Assembly (NCBI GenBank): GCA_910576795.1
Contig: CAJTIX010000012.1
Location: 1-37,640, forward strand
Reading direction: 5' to 3'
Source: an uncultured Bacilli bacterium
Lineage (GTDB): Bacteria; Bacillota_I; Bacilli_A; RF39; UBA660
Length of the DNA stretch: 37,640 nt
In this document: positions 7,705 through 14,922 of the stretch, piece after piece
Layout: the number at the start of each line of letters is the position of its first letter
How positions within the stretch are numbered: position 1 is the first letter of the stretch
The notes under the pieces: model-generated
Told to the model about the DNA's origin: nothing
Databases searched by the model: none
Seen by the model: the letters and a program-made list of their open reading frames with translations, nothing else
Translations under genes and position numbers: made by a program

Positions 7705-8916
7705 CTTTTGCAATTTTTCTAAATTTTGATCAATTTTCATTAAATTTTGTTCGAATTTACTACTAGGTTTTGGATGATAATATTTTTTACCAATCAAATT
7801 ATTTGGTAAATATTGTTGTTTGACCCAACTATTTGGATAATCGTGAGGATATTTGTAATCTTTAGAAGTTGTTTTAATGTGTGAGGGAACATTTCCAGTA
7901 TTCCCAGCTTCAATATCGGCTATAGCTGCATCCAAAGCCAAATGTCCTGTATTGGATTTTGGAGAAAGTGCAAGTTCGATGACCACATCTCCAAGTGGGA
8001 TTCGACCTTCAGGAAGCCCTAAACGCTCGCAAGCTTGTATGGCTGCTTCCACTTTTGGACCCATCGAAGGATTTGCAAGTCCAATATCTTCATATGCAAT
8101 TACAGTCATCCTGCGGTAAATAATATCCAAATCTTCGGCAATAATCAAACGTGCTAAATAATGAAGGGCTGCATTGACATCACTTCCACGGATGGATTTT
8201 TGAAAGGCACTAATGACATCATAATGTCCATCTTCATTCTTGTCATGGAAGAAAACTGGTTTGGTATTGATGTCTTTTAAATTTTCTAATGTAATATGAT
8301 AGTCACTGCTTGAATAATAAGCAACTTCGAGTAAATTATAAGCATACCTTACATCACCACTTGAAACAGTCGCAATAAAATGTTTGGCATCTTCATCTAT
8401 TACGATATTTTTTAAATATTCTGATGCACAAGCACGATCGATTGCTTTGATGATATCATCTTCTGATAGTTCATGTAATTCAAAGATTTGACAACGACTT
8501 CGTATGGCTGGATTGATTTTATGATAAGGATTGGATGTTGTCATACCAATTAGGATAATGAGACCACTTTCTAAATAGGGAAGTAGAAGGTCTTGTTTGT
8601 CCTTATTAAGACGGTGAATTTCGTCCATAATGACAACTAAACCACCAAATAATTTGGCTTCTTCTACAACCACATCAAAATCTTTTTTGTTATTGATCAC
8701 AGCATTTAACATACGATACTTTAATCCTACTGTTTTGACAATGGCCTCCGCGATTGTTGTTTTACCAATTCCTGGTTTTCCATATAAAATCATAGAAAAA
8801 ATACGATCATGTGTTACCATATTGCGAATGACTTTGTTTGGTCCAATTAAATGGGCTTGTCCAATTACCTCATCGATTGACTCAGGTCTTAATTTGATTG
8901 CGAGTGGTTCTGTCAT
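7696..8916 (-). CDS. rarA: Replication-associated recombination protein RarA (MgsA), AAA+ ATPase
   Basis: RarA is a clamp-loader-like AAA+ ATPase that acts at stalled replication forks and single-strand gaps. It shows Walker A YGKPGIGKTT (45-54), Walker B VVIMDEIH (94-101), sensor 1 TTSNP (126-130), the arginine finger region RSR (139-141), and the C-terminal tetramerisation part with the family motif YEDIGLANP. The ATG at 8916 is chosen because AGGTGA lies just before it; a longer reading from 8931 would put that ribosome site inside the gene. It has 406 residues, normal for the family. Codons 176-186 contain the 30-base stretch (8360-8389) matched at 28 of 30 bases by CRISPR spacer 2 at 13993-14022. 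Confidence 0.95.
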   Translation of the reverse strand: MTEPLAIKLRPESIDEVIGQAHLIGPNKVIRNMVTHDRIFSMILYGKPGIGKTTIAEAIVKTVGLKYRMLNAVINNKKDFDVVVEEAKLFGGLVVIMDEIHRLNKDKQDLLLPYLESGLIILIGMTTSNPYHKINPAIRSRCQIFELHELSEDDIIKAIDRACASEYLKNIVIDEDAKHFIATVSSGDVRYAYNLLEVAYYSSSDYHITLENLKDINTKPVFFHDKNEDGHYDVISAFQKSIRGSDVNAALHYLARLIIAEDLDIIYRRMTVIAYEDIGLANPSMGPKVEAAIQACERLGLPEGRIPLGDVVIELALSPKSNTGHLALDAAIADIEAGNTGNVPSHIKTTSKDYKYPHDYPNSWVKQQYLPNNLIGKKYYHPKPSSKFEQNLMKIDQNLEKLQKED

Positions 8917-9029
8917 GTTATCACCTGACATTATTTTACCATATTTTTGTCAACTTTCGTATACTGAACTTGGGAAGCGTGCATAAATATTCAAAATATT
9001 GTATAATAAAAAAGAATGGTAGTGATGAT

Positions 9030-9917
9030 ATGAAATATCATGTAACTGATCTGGATGCACTGGATTTTTTAGGATATCTGTTAATTGACCGCAAGTATAG
9101 CAATAATACCGTCATGTCTTATGATTTGCAACTATATGAGTTGGAACAAATTGTGAGAAAACCATTACGTAGTCTTAGCGATACGGATATCATTTCCTTT
9201 TTGCGTCAAAAAAAAGAAGTGAATCAGGCACGTACAATTGCGCATTTTATGACAGTTTTTAGAAGTTTCTATAAATTTTTAGAAAGAGAAGAAGTGATAT
9301 CCAAAAACCCAATGGATGATTTGGATTTACCCAAATTACCAAAGTCACTGCCAAAAGTCCTTTCCAAAGAAGAAGTGGAATTACTTTTGGATGTACCACT
9401 TACCAATGCTTATCAGTATCGAAATAAAGCGATGTTGGAATTGATGTATGCATCGGGACTTCGTATTACGGAATTGATCTCGCTTTCACTACAAGATGTC
9501 AATTTGGAAATGCAGACGGTTAGGGTACTTGGAAAGGGGAGTAAAGAACGGTTGGTTCCAATTGGGGATTATGCAACTTATTATTTAGATCTATACATTA
9601 AGGAATACCGTTTTCTATTACAAAAACGAAAGGATACGGATATTTTATTTTTGAGTAGCCGGGGAACACAAATGTCAAGGCAGGCTTTCTTTAAAATCAT
9701 CAAACAGCTAGGACGGAAAAAGGGAATTCAAACGGATTTTTCTCCGCATACATTAAGGCATTCCTTTGCAACACACCTATTAGAAAATGGAGCTGATTTA
9801 AGGAGCATTCAAGAATTGCTTGGACATTCTGATATCGCAACCACTCAAATTTATACCCACATATCCAATCAACAATTACAAGAAAATTATGCGAAGTTTC
9901 ATCCGCATGGAGATTAG
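9030..9917 (+). CDS. xerD: Site-specific tyrosine recombinase XerD
   Basis: XerD resolves chromosome dimers at dif together with XerC. The N-terminal SAM-like core-binding domain is at about 8-90 and the catalytic domain at about 107-290. All catalytic residues are present: R145 (SGLRITEL), K169 (GKGSKER), H240 and R243 (HTLRHSF), H266 (LLGHSD) and nucleophile Y275 (IYTHIS). It has 295 residues, typical of XerC/XerD. The start at 9030 follows a purine-rich site (GGTAGTGATG), and earlier in-frame codons overlap the divergent rarA gene. Location just before deoB matches xerD(ripX)-drm in Bacillus, which favours XerD over XerC. Confidence 0.92.
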   Translation: MKYHVTDLDALDFLGYLLIDRKYSNNTVMSYDLQLYELEQIVRKPLRSLSDTDIISFLRQKKEVNQARTIAHFMTVFRSFYKFLEREEVISKNPMDDLDLPKLPKSLPKVLSKEEVELLLDVPLTNAYQYRNKAMLELMYASGLRITELISLSLQDVNLEMQTVRVLGKGSKERLVPIGDYATYYLDLYIKEYRFLLQKRKDTDILFLSSRGTQMSRQAFFKIIKQLGRKKGIQTDFSPHTLRHSFATHLLENGADLRSIQELLGHSDIATTQIYTHISNQQLQENYAKFHPHGD

Positions 9918-9930
9918 AAAGGAAATGATT

Positions 9931-11094
9931 ATGAAATTTAAAAGAATATTTTTAGTCGTAATGGATTCTGTTGGAATTGGAGCAGCTAAAGATGCAGAAC
10001 AATTTGGAGATTCTGGTACCAACACTCTTTTGCATGCATTAGAAAAAGCCAATATGTATTTACCCAATTTTGAAAAAATGGGGTTATACAATTTATTAAA
10101 CGATACTGATACACCTAGTATTGCAAAATATACCAAAGCAGAAGAAATCAGTAATGGAAAAGATACACTTACAGGACATTTGGAAATGATGGGAGTAGAG
10201 ACGAAAGTACCTTTTCGTACCTTTACAGAAACAGGATTTCCAGAAGAACTCATTCAAGAATTGTCTGCACGAACTGGAAGAGGTATTTTAGGAAATTGTA
10301 ATGCAAGTGGTACTGAGATTATTGAGCGTCTTGGAAAAGAACATATGGAAACAGGAAAAATGATTGTCTATACTTCTGCTGATTCTGTTTTACAAATTGC
10401 AGCACATGAAGAAATTATTCCTTTAGAGGAACTATATCGTATATGTGAAATTGCAAGAGAACTTACTTTAAAAGAAGAATGGAAAGTAGGACGTATTATT
10501 GCAAGACCATTTATAGGAACACCAGGACATTTCGAACGTACTTCCAATCGCCATGATTATGCACTAGATCCAGCCGAACCAACAGTATTAGATGCATTAA
10601 AAGAACAACATTATGATGTCATTTCGATTGGGAAAATATCAGATATATTTAACAATTGTGGAATTACAGAAAGTATCAAAACCAAGGATAATTTAGATGG
10701 CATGGAAGTGATATTGCAAACAATGCAAAAAGATTTTACAGGTCTTTGTTTTGCTAATTTGAATGATTTTGATTCCAAATATGGGCATAGAAGAAACCCT
10801 CTTGGATATGCGAATGCACTAAAAGAATTGGATGATTATATTCCTAAGTTTATAGAAGCCTTAAAGGAAGAGGATTTACTCATTTTTACTGCTGACCATG
10901 GAAATGATCCAACTTATGTAGGAACCGATCACACACGTGAAGATGTGCCTGTATTTATATATTTCAAAGGAATGCAAGAACCAAGAAGAATACCAAATTT
11001 AAAAACATTTGCTTCATTGGGGGCAATAGTAGCTGATAATTTTGGTGTCAAATTACCACGTATAGGAGAAAGTTTTTTAGAAGAATTAAATTAA
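9931..11094 (+). CDS. deoB: Phosphopentomutase
   Basis: This enzyme interconverts ribose-1-phosphate (or deoxyribose-1-phosphate) and the 5-phosphate, linking nucleoside salvage to the pentose phosphate pathway. It belongs to the alkaline-phosphatase superfamily and has the metal-binding motifs VMDSVGIGA near the N-terminus, the DTLTGHLEMMG region around the phosphorylated Thr, and TADHGNDP and GTDHTRE near the C-terminus. It has 387 residues, the usual length. The ATG at 9931 has AAAGGA seven bases upstream; the earlier ATG at 9925 is too close to it. The gene starts 13 bases after xerD and is probably co-transcribed. Confidence 0.96.
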   Translation: MKFKRIFLVVMDSVGIGAAKDAEQFGDSGTNTLLHALEKANMYLPNFEKMGLYNLLNDTDTPSIAKYTKAEEISNGKDTLTGHLEMMGVETKVPFRTFTETGFPEELIQELSARTGRGILGNCNASGTEIIERLGKEHMETGKMIVYTSADSVLQIAAHEEIIPLEELYRICEIARELTLKEEWKVGRIIARPFIGTPGHFERTSNRHDYALDPAEPTVLDALKEQHYDVISIGKISDIFNNCGITESIKTKDNLDGMEVILQTMQKDFTGLCFANLNDFDSKYGHRRNPLGYANALKELDDYIPKFIEALKEEDLLIFTADHGNDPTYVGTDHTREDVPVFIYFKGMQEPRRIPNLKTFASLGAIVADNFGVKLPRIGESFLEELN

Positions 11095-11123
11095 CTGATC
11101 TTATGAAAAATAAATATAGAAAC

Positions 11124-11152
11124 TGAACATTTAGGCAAATCTCTCATATAAT
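11124..11152 (+). promoter_or_regulatory. Promoter of the dps gene
   Basis: TGAACA at 11124-11129 and TATAAT at 11147-11152 are 17 bases apart. No clear PerR-type palindrome was seen beside it. Confidence 0.6.
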
Positions 11153-11170
11153 AGTATGGGGGATTTAATT

Positions 11171-11614
11171 ATGGAAGAAAATAAAAATATTGTCATTTTA
11201 AATGAGTATTTAGCCAATTTAAAAGTTTTAAACAATAATTTATATAATATGCATTTTAATATTGTAGGAATGAGTTTTTTTGGAATGCATAGAAAGTTAC
11301 AAGAATATTATGAAGAGGTTGCTTTACAATATGATAAAGTAGCGGAACGGATTAAAATGTTAGGTGGATATCCAATCACTTCTTTAAAGAAAATAGAAGA
11401 TACATCTACTATGAAGTCAATGAGAAGTATGGATTATAATGGACAACAAGTGTTAGAAGTATTACAAAATGATTTTGGGTTTATGAAGGTTTATACCAAA
11501 GATTTGATTCATTGTTTTGAAAAAGACGGTGATATTGGAACTTCTTCAATGTTAAGTGAATTTTTAGCTTTTTATGATAAACAATTTTGGATGATTGATA
11601 GTAGTTTAAAATGA
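11171..11614 (+). CDS. dps: Dps/ferritin-like iron-storage and DNA-protection protein
   Basis: This is a 147-residue four-helix-bundle protein of the Dps family, which forms dodecamers, oxidises ferrous iron with peroxide and protects DNA. The ferroxidase-type features are visible in NMHFNIVGMSFFGMHRKLQE, with H in helix A and an acidic cluster EYYEEVALQYDKVAERI in helix B. The ATG at 11171 follows GGGGGA at correct spacing; the ATG at 11156 would overlap that site. It is a single-gene unit with its own promoter and terminator. Confidence 0.9.
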   Translation: MEENKNIVILNEYLANLKVLNNNLYNMHFNIVGMSFFGMHRKLQEYYEEVALQYDKVAERIKMLGGYPITSLKKIEDTSTMKSMRSMDYNGQQVLEVLQNDFGFMKVYTKDLIHCFEKDGDIGTSSMLSEFLAFYDKQFWMIDSSLK

Positions 11615-11634
11615 AGCCAGTCTTCATTTTTTTT
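11608..11634 (+). terminator. dps terminator
   Basis: AAAATGAAG at 11608-11616 pairs with 11622-11630, followed by T to 11634. The stem includes the dps stop codon. Confidence 0.85.
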
Positions 11635-11773
11635 ATACTAAATTTATGCCAAATTTTGTAGTATAACGAAATTGTTACATTATGAACATTAGGTACAAAC
11701 AATGATTTTACTTTAGATGATATTTATTTTAATTTTAAAATTCATATATTTTACGAATATCAATAAATATTTA

Positions 11774-11802
11774 TTGACAAAAATAATATTAGGATGTATG
11801 AT
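11774..11802 (+). promoter_or_regulatory. SigA promoter of the DUF2975-HTH-DUF4173 operon
   Basis: TTGACA at 11774-11779 and TATGAT at 11797-11802 are exactly 17 bases apart. The RNA would start near 11808, just before the ribosome site GAGGTGAG. Confidence 0.8.
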
Positions 11803-11820
11803 GTGATTGAGGTGAGTAAA

Positions 11821-12273
11821 ATGCAAAAAAGTGTAATTGCAAAAATCATTGAAATCTTATTGATCATTTTGTTAATTGGAGGTATGCTTTGTTTCTTTTT
11901 TATTCCAGAACTTTATAATTATTTCAAAGAAGATTCTGTTACTTATTTTTACAATCAATCCACTTATTATAAAATTGCATTCTATGGATGTTATATTATT
12001 TGCTTAACAATCTTTGGACATTTGATTGTTTTATTTCATCAAGTATATAATCATAGTCCTTTCCAAAAAGAGGTGGTTATTGCTTTAAACAATAGTGCAA
12101 TATTATTTATGCTACTATTTATCATTGTTATCCTAAAAGCATTTTTAATCCCTACATTACTATCTTTTGTTTGTGCATTTATCTGTTTTATGGTAAGTCT
12201 TAGTTTCTACGTGTTAAAAGAAGTAATAAAATCGGCAATCGTTTATAAAAACGAAGTGGATTATACAGTGTAG
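11821..12273 (+). CDS. DUF2975-family membrane protein
   Basis: This 150-residue protein has four predicted membrane helices (about 9-31, 48-70, 90-112 and 116-140). The layout and its position before a tiny YozG-like HTH gene match the DUF2975/YoaS family, a widespread pair in Firmicutes whose biochemical role is unknown. The ATG at 11821 follows GAGGTGAG at good spacing. The earlier ATG at 11794 lies in the -10 region and is not used. It is the first gene of a three-gene operon. Confidence 0.75.
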   Translation: MQKSVIAKIIEILLIILLIGGMLCFFFIPELYNYFKEDSVTYFYNQSTYYKIAFYGCYIICLTIFGHLIVLFHQVYNHSPFQKEVVIALNNSAILFMLLFIIVILKAFLIPTLLSFVCAFICFMVSLSFYVLKEVIKSAIVYKNEVDYTV

Positions 12274-12282
12274 GTGAAATAT

Positions 12283-12495
12283 ATGATTATAGTAAATTTA
12301 GATGTAATGATGGCAAAAAGGAAAATGTCACTCAATGAATTAAGTGAAAAAACGGGTATTACCACAACCAATTTATCAATATTAAAAACCAATAAAGCAA
12401 AGGCAATTCGTTTTTCTACGTTAGAAGTGATTTGTAAAGTATTAGAATGCCAACCAAGTGATTTATTAGAGTATAGAGGTGGGAAAAATGAATGA
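12283..12495 (+). CDS. YozG-like small HTH transcriptional regulator
   Basis: This 70-residue single-domain Cro/CI-type helix-turn-helix protein reads MIIVNLDVMMAKRKMSLNEL at its start, then the recognition region TTTNLSILKTNKAKAIRFST and LECQPSDLLEY. It closely follows the YozG family pattern. It probably controls its own operon together with the membrane protein encoded before it. The ATG at 12283 is preceded by TAGGTGA. Its end overlaps the start of the next gene by eight bases. Confidence 0.88.
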   Translation: MIIVNLDVMMAKRKMSLNELSEKTGITTTNLSILKTNKAKAIRFSTLEVICKVLECQPSDLLEYRGGKNE

Positions 12496-13669
12496 TGATT
12501 TTAAAGTTGACAAACAAGTAATTGTTGTCATGATGATTTGCGCTTTTATAATTGTGTTAGGATATTGTTGTAATTTAGATAGTTATGTACAGAGAGTAAC
12601 ACTTCCATTTACTGTGATATTATTTGGTTATACATTTCTTTTCATAAATAGAATCAAAAATAAGAAAGCTTTGTTTTTATTAATTCCAATTGTTCTTATT
12701 TTGTTAAGTAGTTTAGTGACTTCATTAGATATGAGTAATGCGTGGTTAAATGTTGTTGTTCTATTACTTTTATTTTCTATGTATTTCTTCTTATGGATGA
12801 ATCCAAATTATCATGTATCTGGGAATTTTTGGAAATGGATTTGTTATTTATTTCCAACTAGTCTATTTTCTAATTTCCATTATGTGAAAATAGGAAAGTG
12901 TAGTGAGAAAACATTTGAAATTATACGTGGGATCATTATAGGTGGACTCATAGGAATTGTCCTATTGTTTCTCTTAATGAGTGCAGATAGCTATTTTAGT
13001 GCTTTTATCTCACAAATTACGAATTTATTTCAATTGGATTTTGATCATATTGTTTTATGGATTGTTTATTTTCTAGTTTTATTTAATAGTTTCATTCGTA
13101 TTTTAGAAAATCAGGATAGAGAGATGGATGAAACAGAATATTTGAATTTAAATACAGTTACTGTCACAACTGTTTTAGCAATTATTAATCTTGTATTTGC
13201 TTTATTCTTATTTTCTGAATTTTCTAAATTAACTGTAAATTTTCTAAAGTTACCAGTAGAGTATACATATGCACAGTATGCGCGAGAAGGCTTCTTTCAA
13301 TTACTTGCAGTTACGACTATTAATTTTTCCATTATAATGTTTCTTTTCTATAAGTCACATATTATAAAGGAAAATAAAGTAAAGAGATTAATCCTATTGT
13401 TGATTACATTTTCCATTATTTTAATTTTCAATTCTTATTATCGTATGTTTTTATATATTGGGAGATTTGGATTTACGGTTTTAAGACTACAGGTGATCTT
13501 ATTTTTAGCAATGGAATTTTTTTTATTCTTATTGATGATTTGGAAAGTAATCAAAGGATTAAAGAATAAAGATGCAATTTTATATTTTATAGTTATGATT
13601 AGTTTTTATATTGTGAATTTATATTTATGCCATGACGAATTTATTCAATTGTTAAATTCAATACATTAA
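12488..13669 (+). CDS. DUF4153/DUF4173-family polytopic membrane protein
   Basis: This 393-residue protein has about ten membrane helices. The region YAREGFFQLLAVTTINF, followed by YRMFLYIGRFGFTVLR, is the signature-like part of the DUF4173 family. Members are often encoded with small HTH regulators; their function is unknown. The ATG at 12488 lies after AGGTGGG and overlaps the HTH gene, so expression is coupled. A strong terminator follows at 13761. Confidence 0.78.
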   Translation: MNDDFKVDKQVIVVMMICAFIIVLGYCCNLDSYVQRVTLPFTVILFGYTFLFINRIKNKKALFLLIPIVLILLSSLVTSLDMSNAWLNVVVLLLLFSMYFFLWMNPNYHVSGNFWKWICYLFPTSLFSNFHYVKIGKCSEKTFEIIRGIIIGGLIGIVLLFLLMSADSYFSAFISQITNLFQLDFDHIVLWIVYFLVLFNSFIRILENQDREMDETEYLNLNTVTVTTVLAIINLVFALFLFSEFSKLTVNFLKLPVEYTYAQYAREGFFQLLAVTTINFSIIMFLFYKSHIIKENKVKRLILLLITFSIILIFNSYYRMFLYIGRFGFTVLRLQVILFLAMEFFLFLLMIWKVIKGLKNKDAILYFIVMISFYIVNLYLCHDEFIQLLNSIH

Positions 13670-13717
13670 AACTTATATTGCAGTATTTCATAATTTCATA
13701 AAAACATCTATTATCTA

Positions 13718-13746
13718 TTTTCATACATCTTTCAATATAGTATAAT
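13718..13746 (+). promoter_or_regulatory. Possible promoter facing a hairpin terminator
   Basis: TTTTCA at 13718-13723 and TATAAT at 13741-13746 are 17 bases apart. The predicted RNA start (about 13753) lies only eight bases before the hairpin at 13761-13797, so any transcript would be about 45 bases unless the terminator is read through towards the CRISPR element. Confidence 0.4.
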
Positions 13747-13760
13747 TGAATTAGTAAAGG

Positions 13761-13797
13761 GCTAGTAAAGACTTGAAATGTTTTTGCTAGCTTTTTT
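13761..13797 (+). terminator. Strong terminator after the DUF4173 operon
   Basis: Bases 13761-13772 pair with 13780-13791 (12 bp including two G-T pairs, seven-base loop), followed by six T (13792-13797). Confidence 0.85.
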
Positions 13798-13817
13798 GTA
13801 AAATGATCAAGAGAGAC

Positions 13818-13926
13818 AAAAAAAGAGTTGCCTAAGCAACTACACTCATCCGAATGAGTATTTAGGGTAATACTTTCGTAAAACCTTTATTTTAACTCTC
13901 TATGTCATCTTGAATGGTATTAAAAC
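13818..13926 (-). ncRNA. Type II CRISPR tracrRNA (no cas9 in window)
   Basis: Read on the minus strand from about 13926, this RNA has every part of a Cas9 tracrRNA. The anti-repeat (13920-13888) pairs with the repeat at 13957-13992: CATTCAAGATGACATAGA forms the upper stem, then a GA/TGAG-type bulge, then a lower stem TAAAAT against GTTTTA, as in the Streptococcus pyogenes duplex. Next comes a nexus-like hairpin at 13885-13866 (GAAA loop, one internal UU/UU loop), a 6-bp hairpin at 13859-13844 and a 6-bp hairpin at 13841-13826, followed by a T run (13824-13818). A TATAAA box at 13936-13931 would place the RNA start at about 13924, but no good -35 box is visible. Read on the other strand, the anti-repeat is a repeat copy: 27 of its last 28 bases match the repeat, and it lies exactly 30 bases from it. 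This suggests that it arose from the first repeat of the array. Confidence 0.85.
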
Positions 13927-13956
13927 AAAATTTATAGGTTGGTCAACCTCAAAAGA

Positions 13957-14058
13957 GTTTTAGATCTATGTCATCTTGAATGTTATTAAAACCTAGAAAC
14001 AGTTGCAATAAAATGTTTGGCAGTTTTAGATTTATGTCATTTCATAAGTTTTAAGTAA
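13957..14058 (+). CRISPR. Mini CRISPR array, type II-A-like, with a rarA-matching spacer
   Basis: A full 36-base repeat lies at 13957-13992 (starts GTTTTAGATCTATGTCATC, ends TTATTAAAAC). A 30-base spacer follows at 13993-14022, then a terminal repeat at 14023-14058. The terminal repeat keeps the 5' half (one C-to-T change, still pairable as G-U) and has decayed in the 3' half. The anti-repeat of the tracrRNA at 13891-13926, read on this strand, acts as a further upstream repeat, making 13927-13956 a first 30-base spacer. That segment holds a 6-bp palindrome, AGGTTG/CAACCT, at 13936-13949. Spacer 2 equals the plus strand of rarA at 8360-8389 except at spacer positions 3 and 12. The crRNA of spacer 2 needs only the intact 5' half of the last repeat. 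No cas1, cas2, csn2 or cas9 gene lies in the window. Confidence 0.88.
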
Positions 14059-14127
14059 TAATGTTTGAAGGCACTATATATTTAAATATTTATTGATTTA
14101 TTTTCATATATTTATATTGGTGATAAC

Positions 14128-14880
14128 ATGGATAAACAGGTATTATATGCTTTTCTTTTAACAACTATTGCTGGATTATCCACTATGATAGGTTGTCTTT
14201 TTATCTTTCTTCCCAAAAAAACAAAAAAAATAATTATAGGATCTTTGAGTTTTGCATCAGCAGTTATGCTTACTGTATCATTTACTGATTTGATTCCAGA
14301 ATCGTTTGGAATGTTATCAAAGGAATTTCAATTATTTCCATGTATAATCATTATACTAATTTGTATGAATGTAGGAATTATATTTTCGTTTTTAATTGAT
14401 AAATATTTACCAGATGGAGTAGGGGAAAACGGTTTATATCGTGTAGGCATTATTTCTATGTTAGCGATTATTTTACATAACATTCCTGAAGGTATGGCAA
14501 CATTTATGGCAGGTAATACGGATATACACCTTGGAATAGCGCTTACTATTGCGATTGCACTTCATAATATTCCAGAGGGTATTAGTATATCGATTCCTAT
14601 TTATTATGCAACTGGAAGTAAGAAAAAAGCTTTATGGTATACTTTTATTTCAGGCCTATCTGAATTATTTGGTGCAATTATTACTTATTTATTTTTAAAA
14701 CCATTTATTACAGATCGGATTATGGGTTATCTATTTGCTTTGATTGCAGGAATTATGGTACATATTTCTTTATTTGAATTGTTGCCAACTTCCTGGAAGT
14801 ATAAATGTAAAAAAATCACATTACTTTATTTTATCATTGGGTTTCTATTTATATTAATCAATCACTTTATTTTTCAATAA
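14128..14880 (+). CDS. ZIP-family metal transporter (ZupT-like)
   Basis: This 250-residue, eight-helix membrane protein of the ZIP family takes up zinc or other divalent metals. The metal-site motifs are complete: HNIPEG at 117-122 in helix 4 and HNIPEG at 146-151 in helix 5, with D54 in SFTDLIPESFG in helix 2. GGTGAT precedes the ATG. It stands alone between the CRISPR element and a terminator. Substrate specificity cannot be read from the sequence. Confidence 0.9.
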   Translation: MDKQVLYAFLLTTIAGLSTMIGCLFIFLPKKTKKIIIGSLSFASAVMLTVSFTDLIPESFGMLSKEFQLFPCIIIILICMNVGIIFSFLIDKYLPDGVGENGLYRVGIISMLAIILHNIPEGMATFMAGNTDIHLGIALTIAIALHNIPEGISISIPIYYATGSKKKALWYTFISGLSELFGAIITYLFLKPFITDRIMGYLFALIAGIMVHISLFELLPTSWKYKCKKITLLYFIIGFLFILINHFIFQ

Positions 14881-14904
14881 AAAGAGACAATAATCGTCTC
14901 TTTT
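14881..14904 (+). terminator. Terminator after the ZIP transporter gene
   Basis: AAAGAGAC at 14881-14888 pairs with 14896-14903 around a seven-base loop. A short T run is part of the right arm. Confidence 0.7.
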
Positions 14905-14922
14905 CTTTGGGTTTAAAACTAT

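Noticed and set aside
8898..9029. N-terminal extension of XerD to 8898
   Set aside because: It would overlap the divergent rarA start, lacks a ribosome site, and makes the protein longer than any usual XerD. The ATG at 9030 fits.
13891..13926. An ordinary, decayed first CRISPR repeat
   Set aside because: The minus strand here forms the anti-repeat, with the correct bulge, and continues into nexus and terminator hairpins. The changes in its first eight bases are those needed for a tracrRNA duplex, so it was annotated as part of the tracrRNA.
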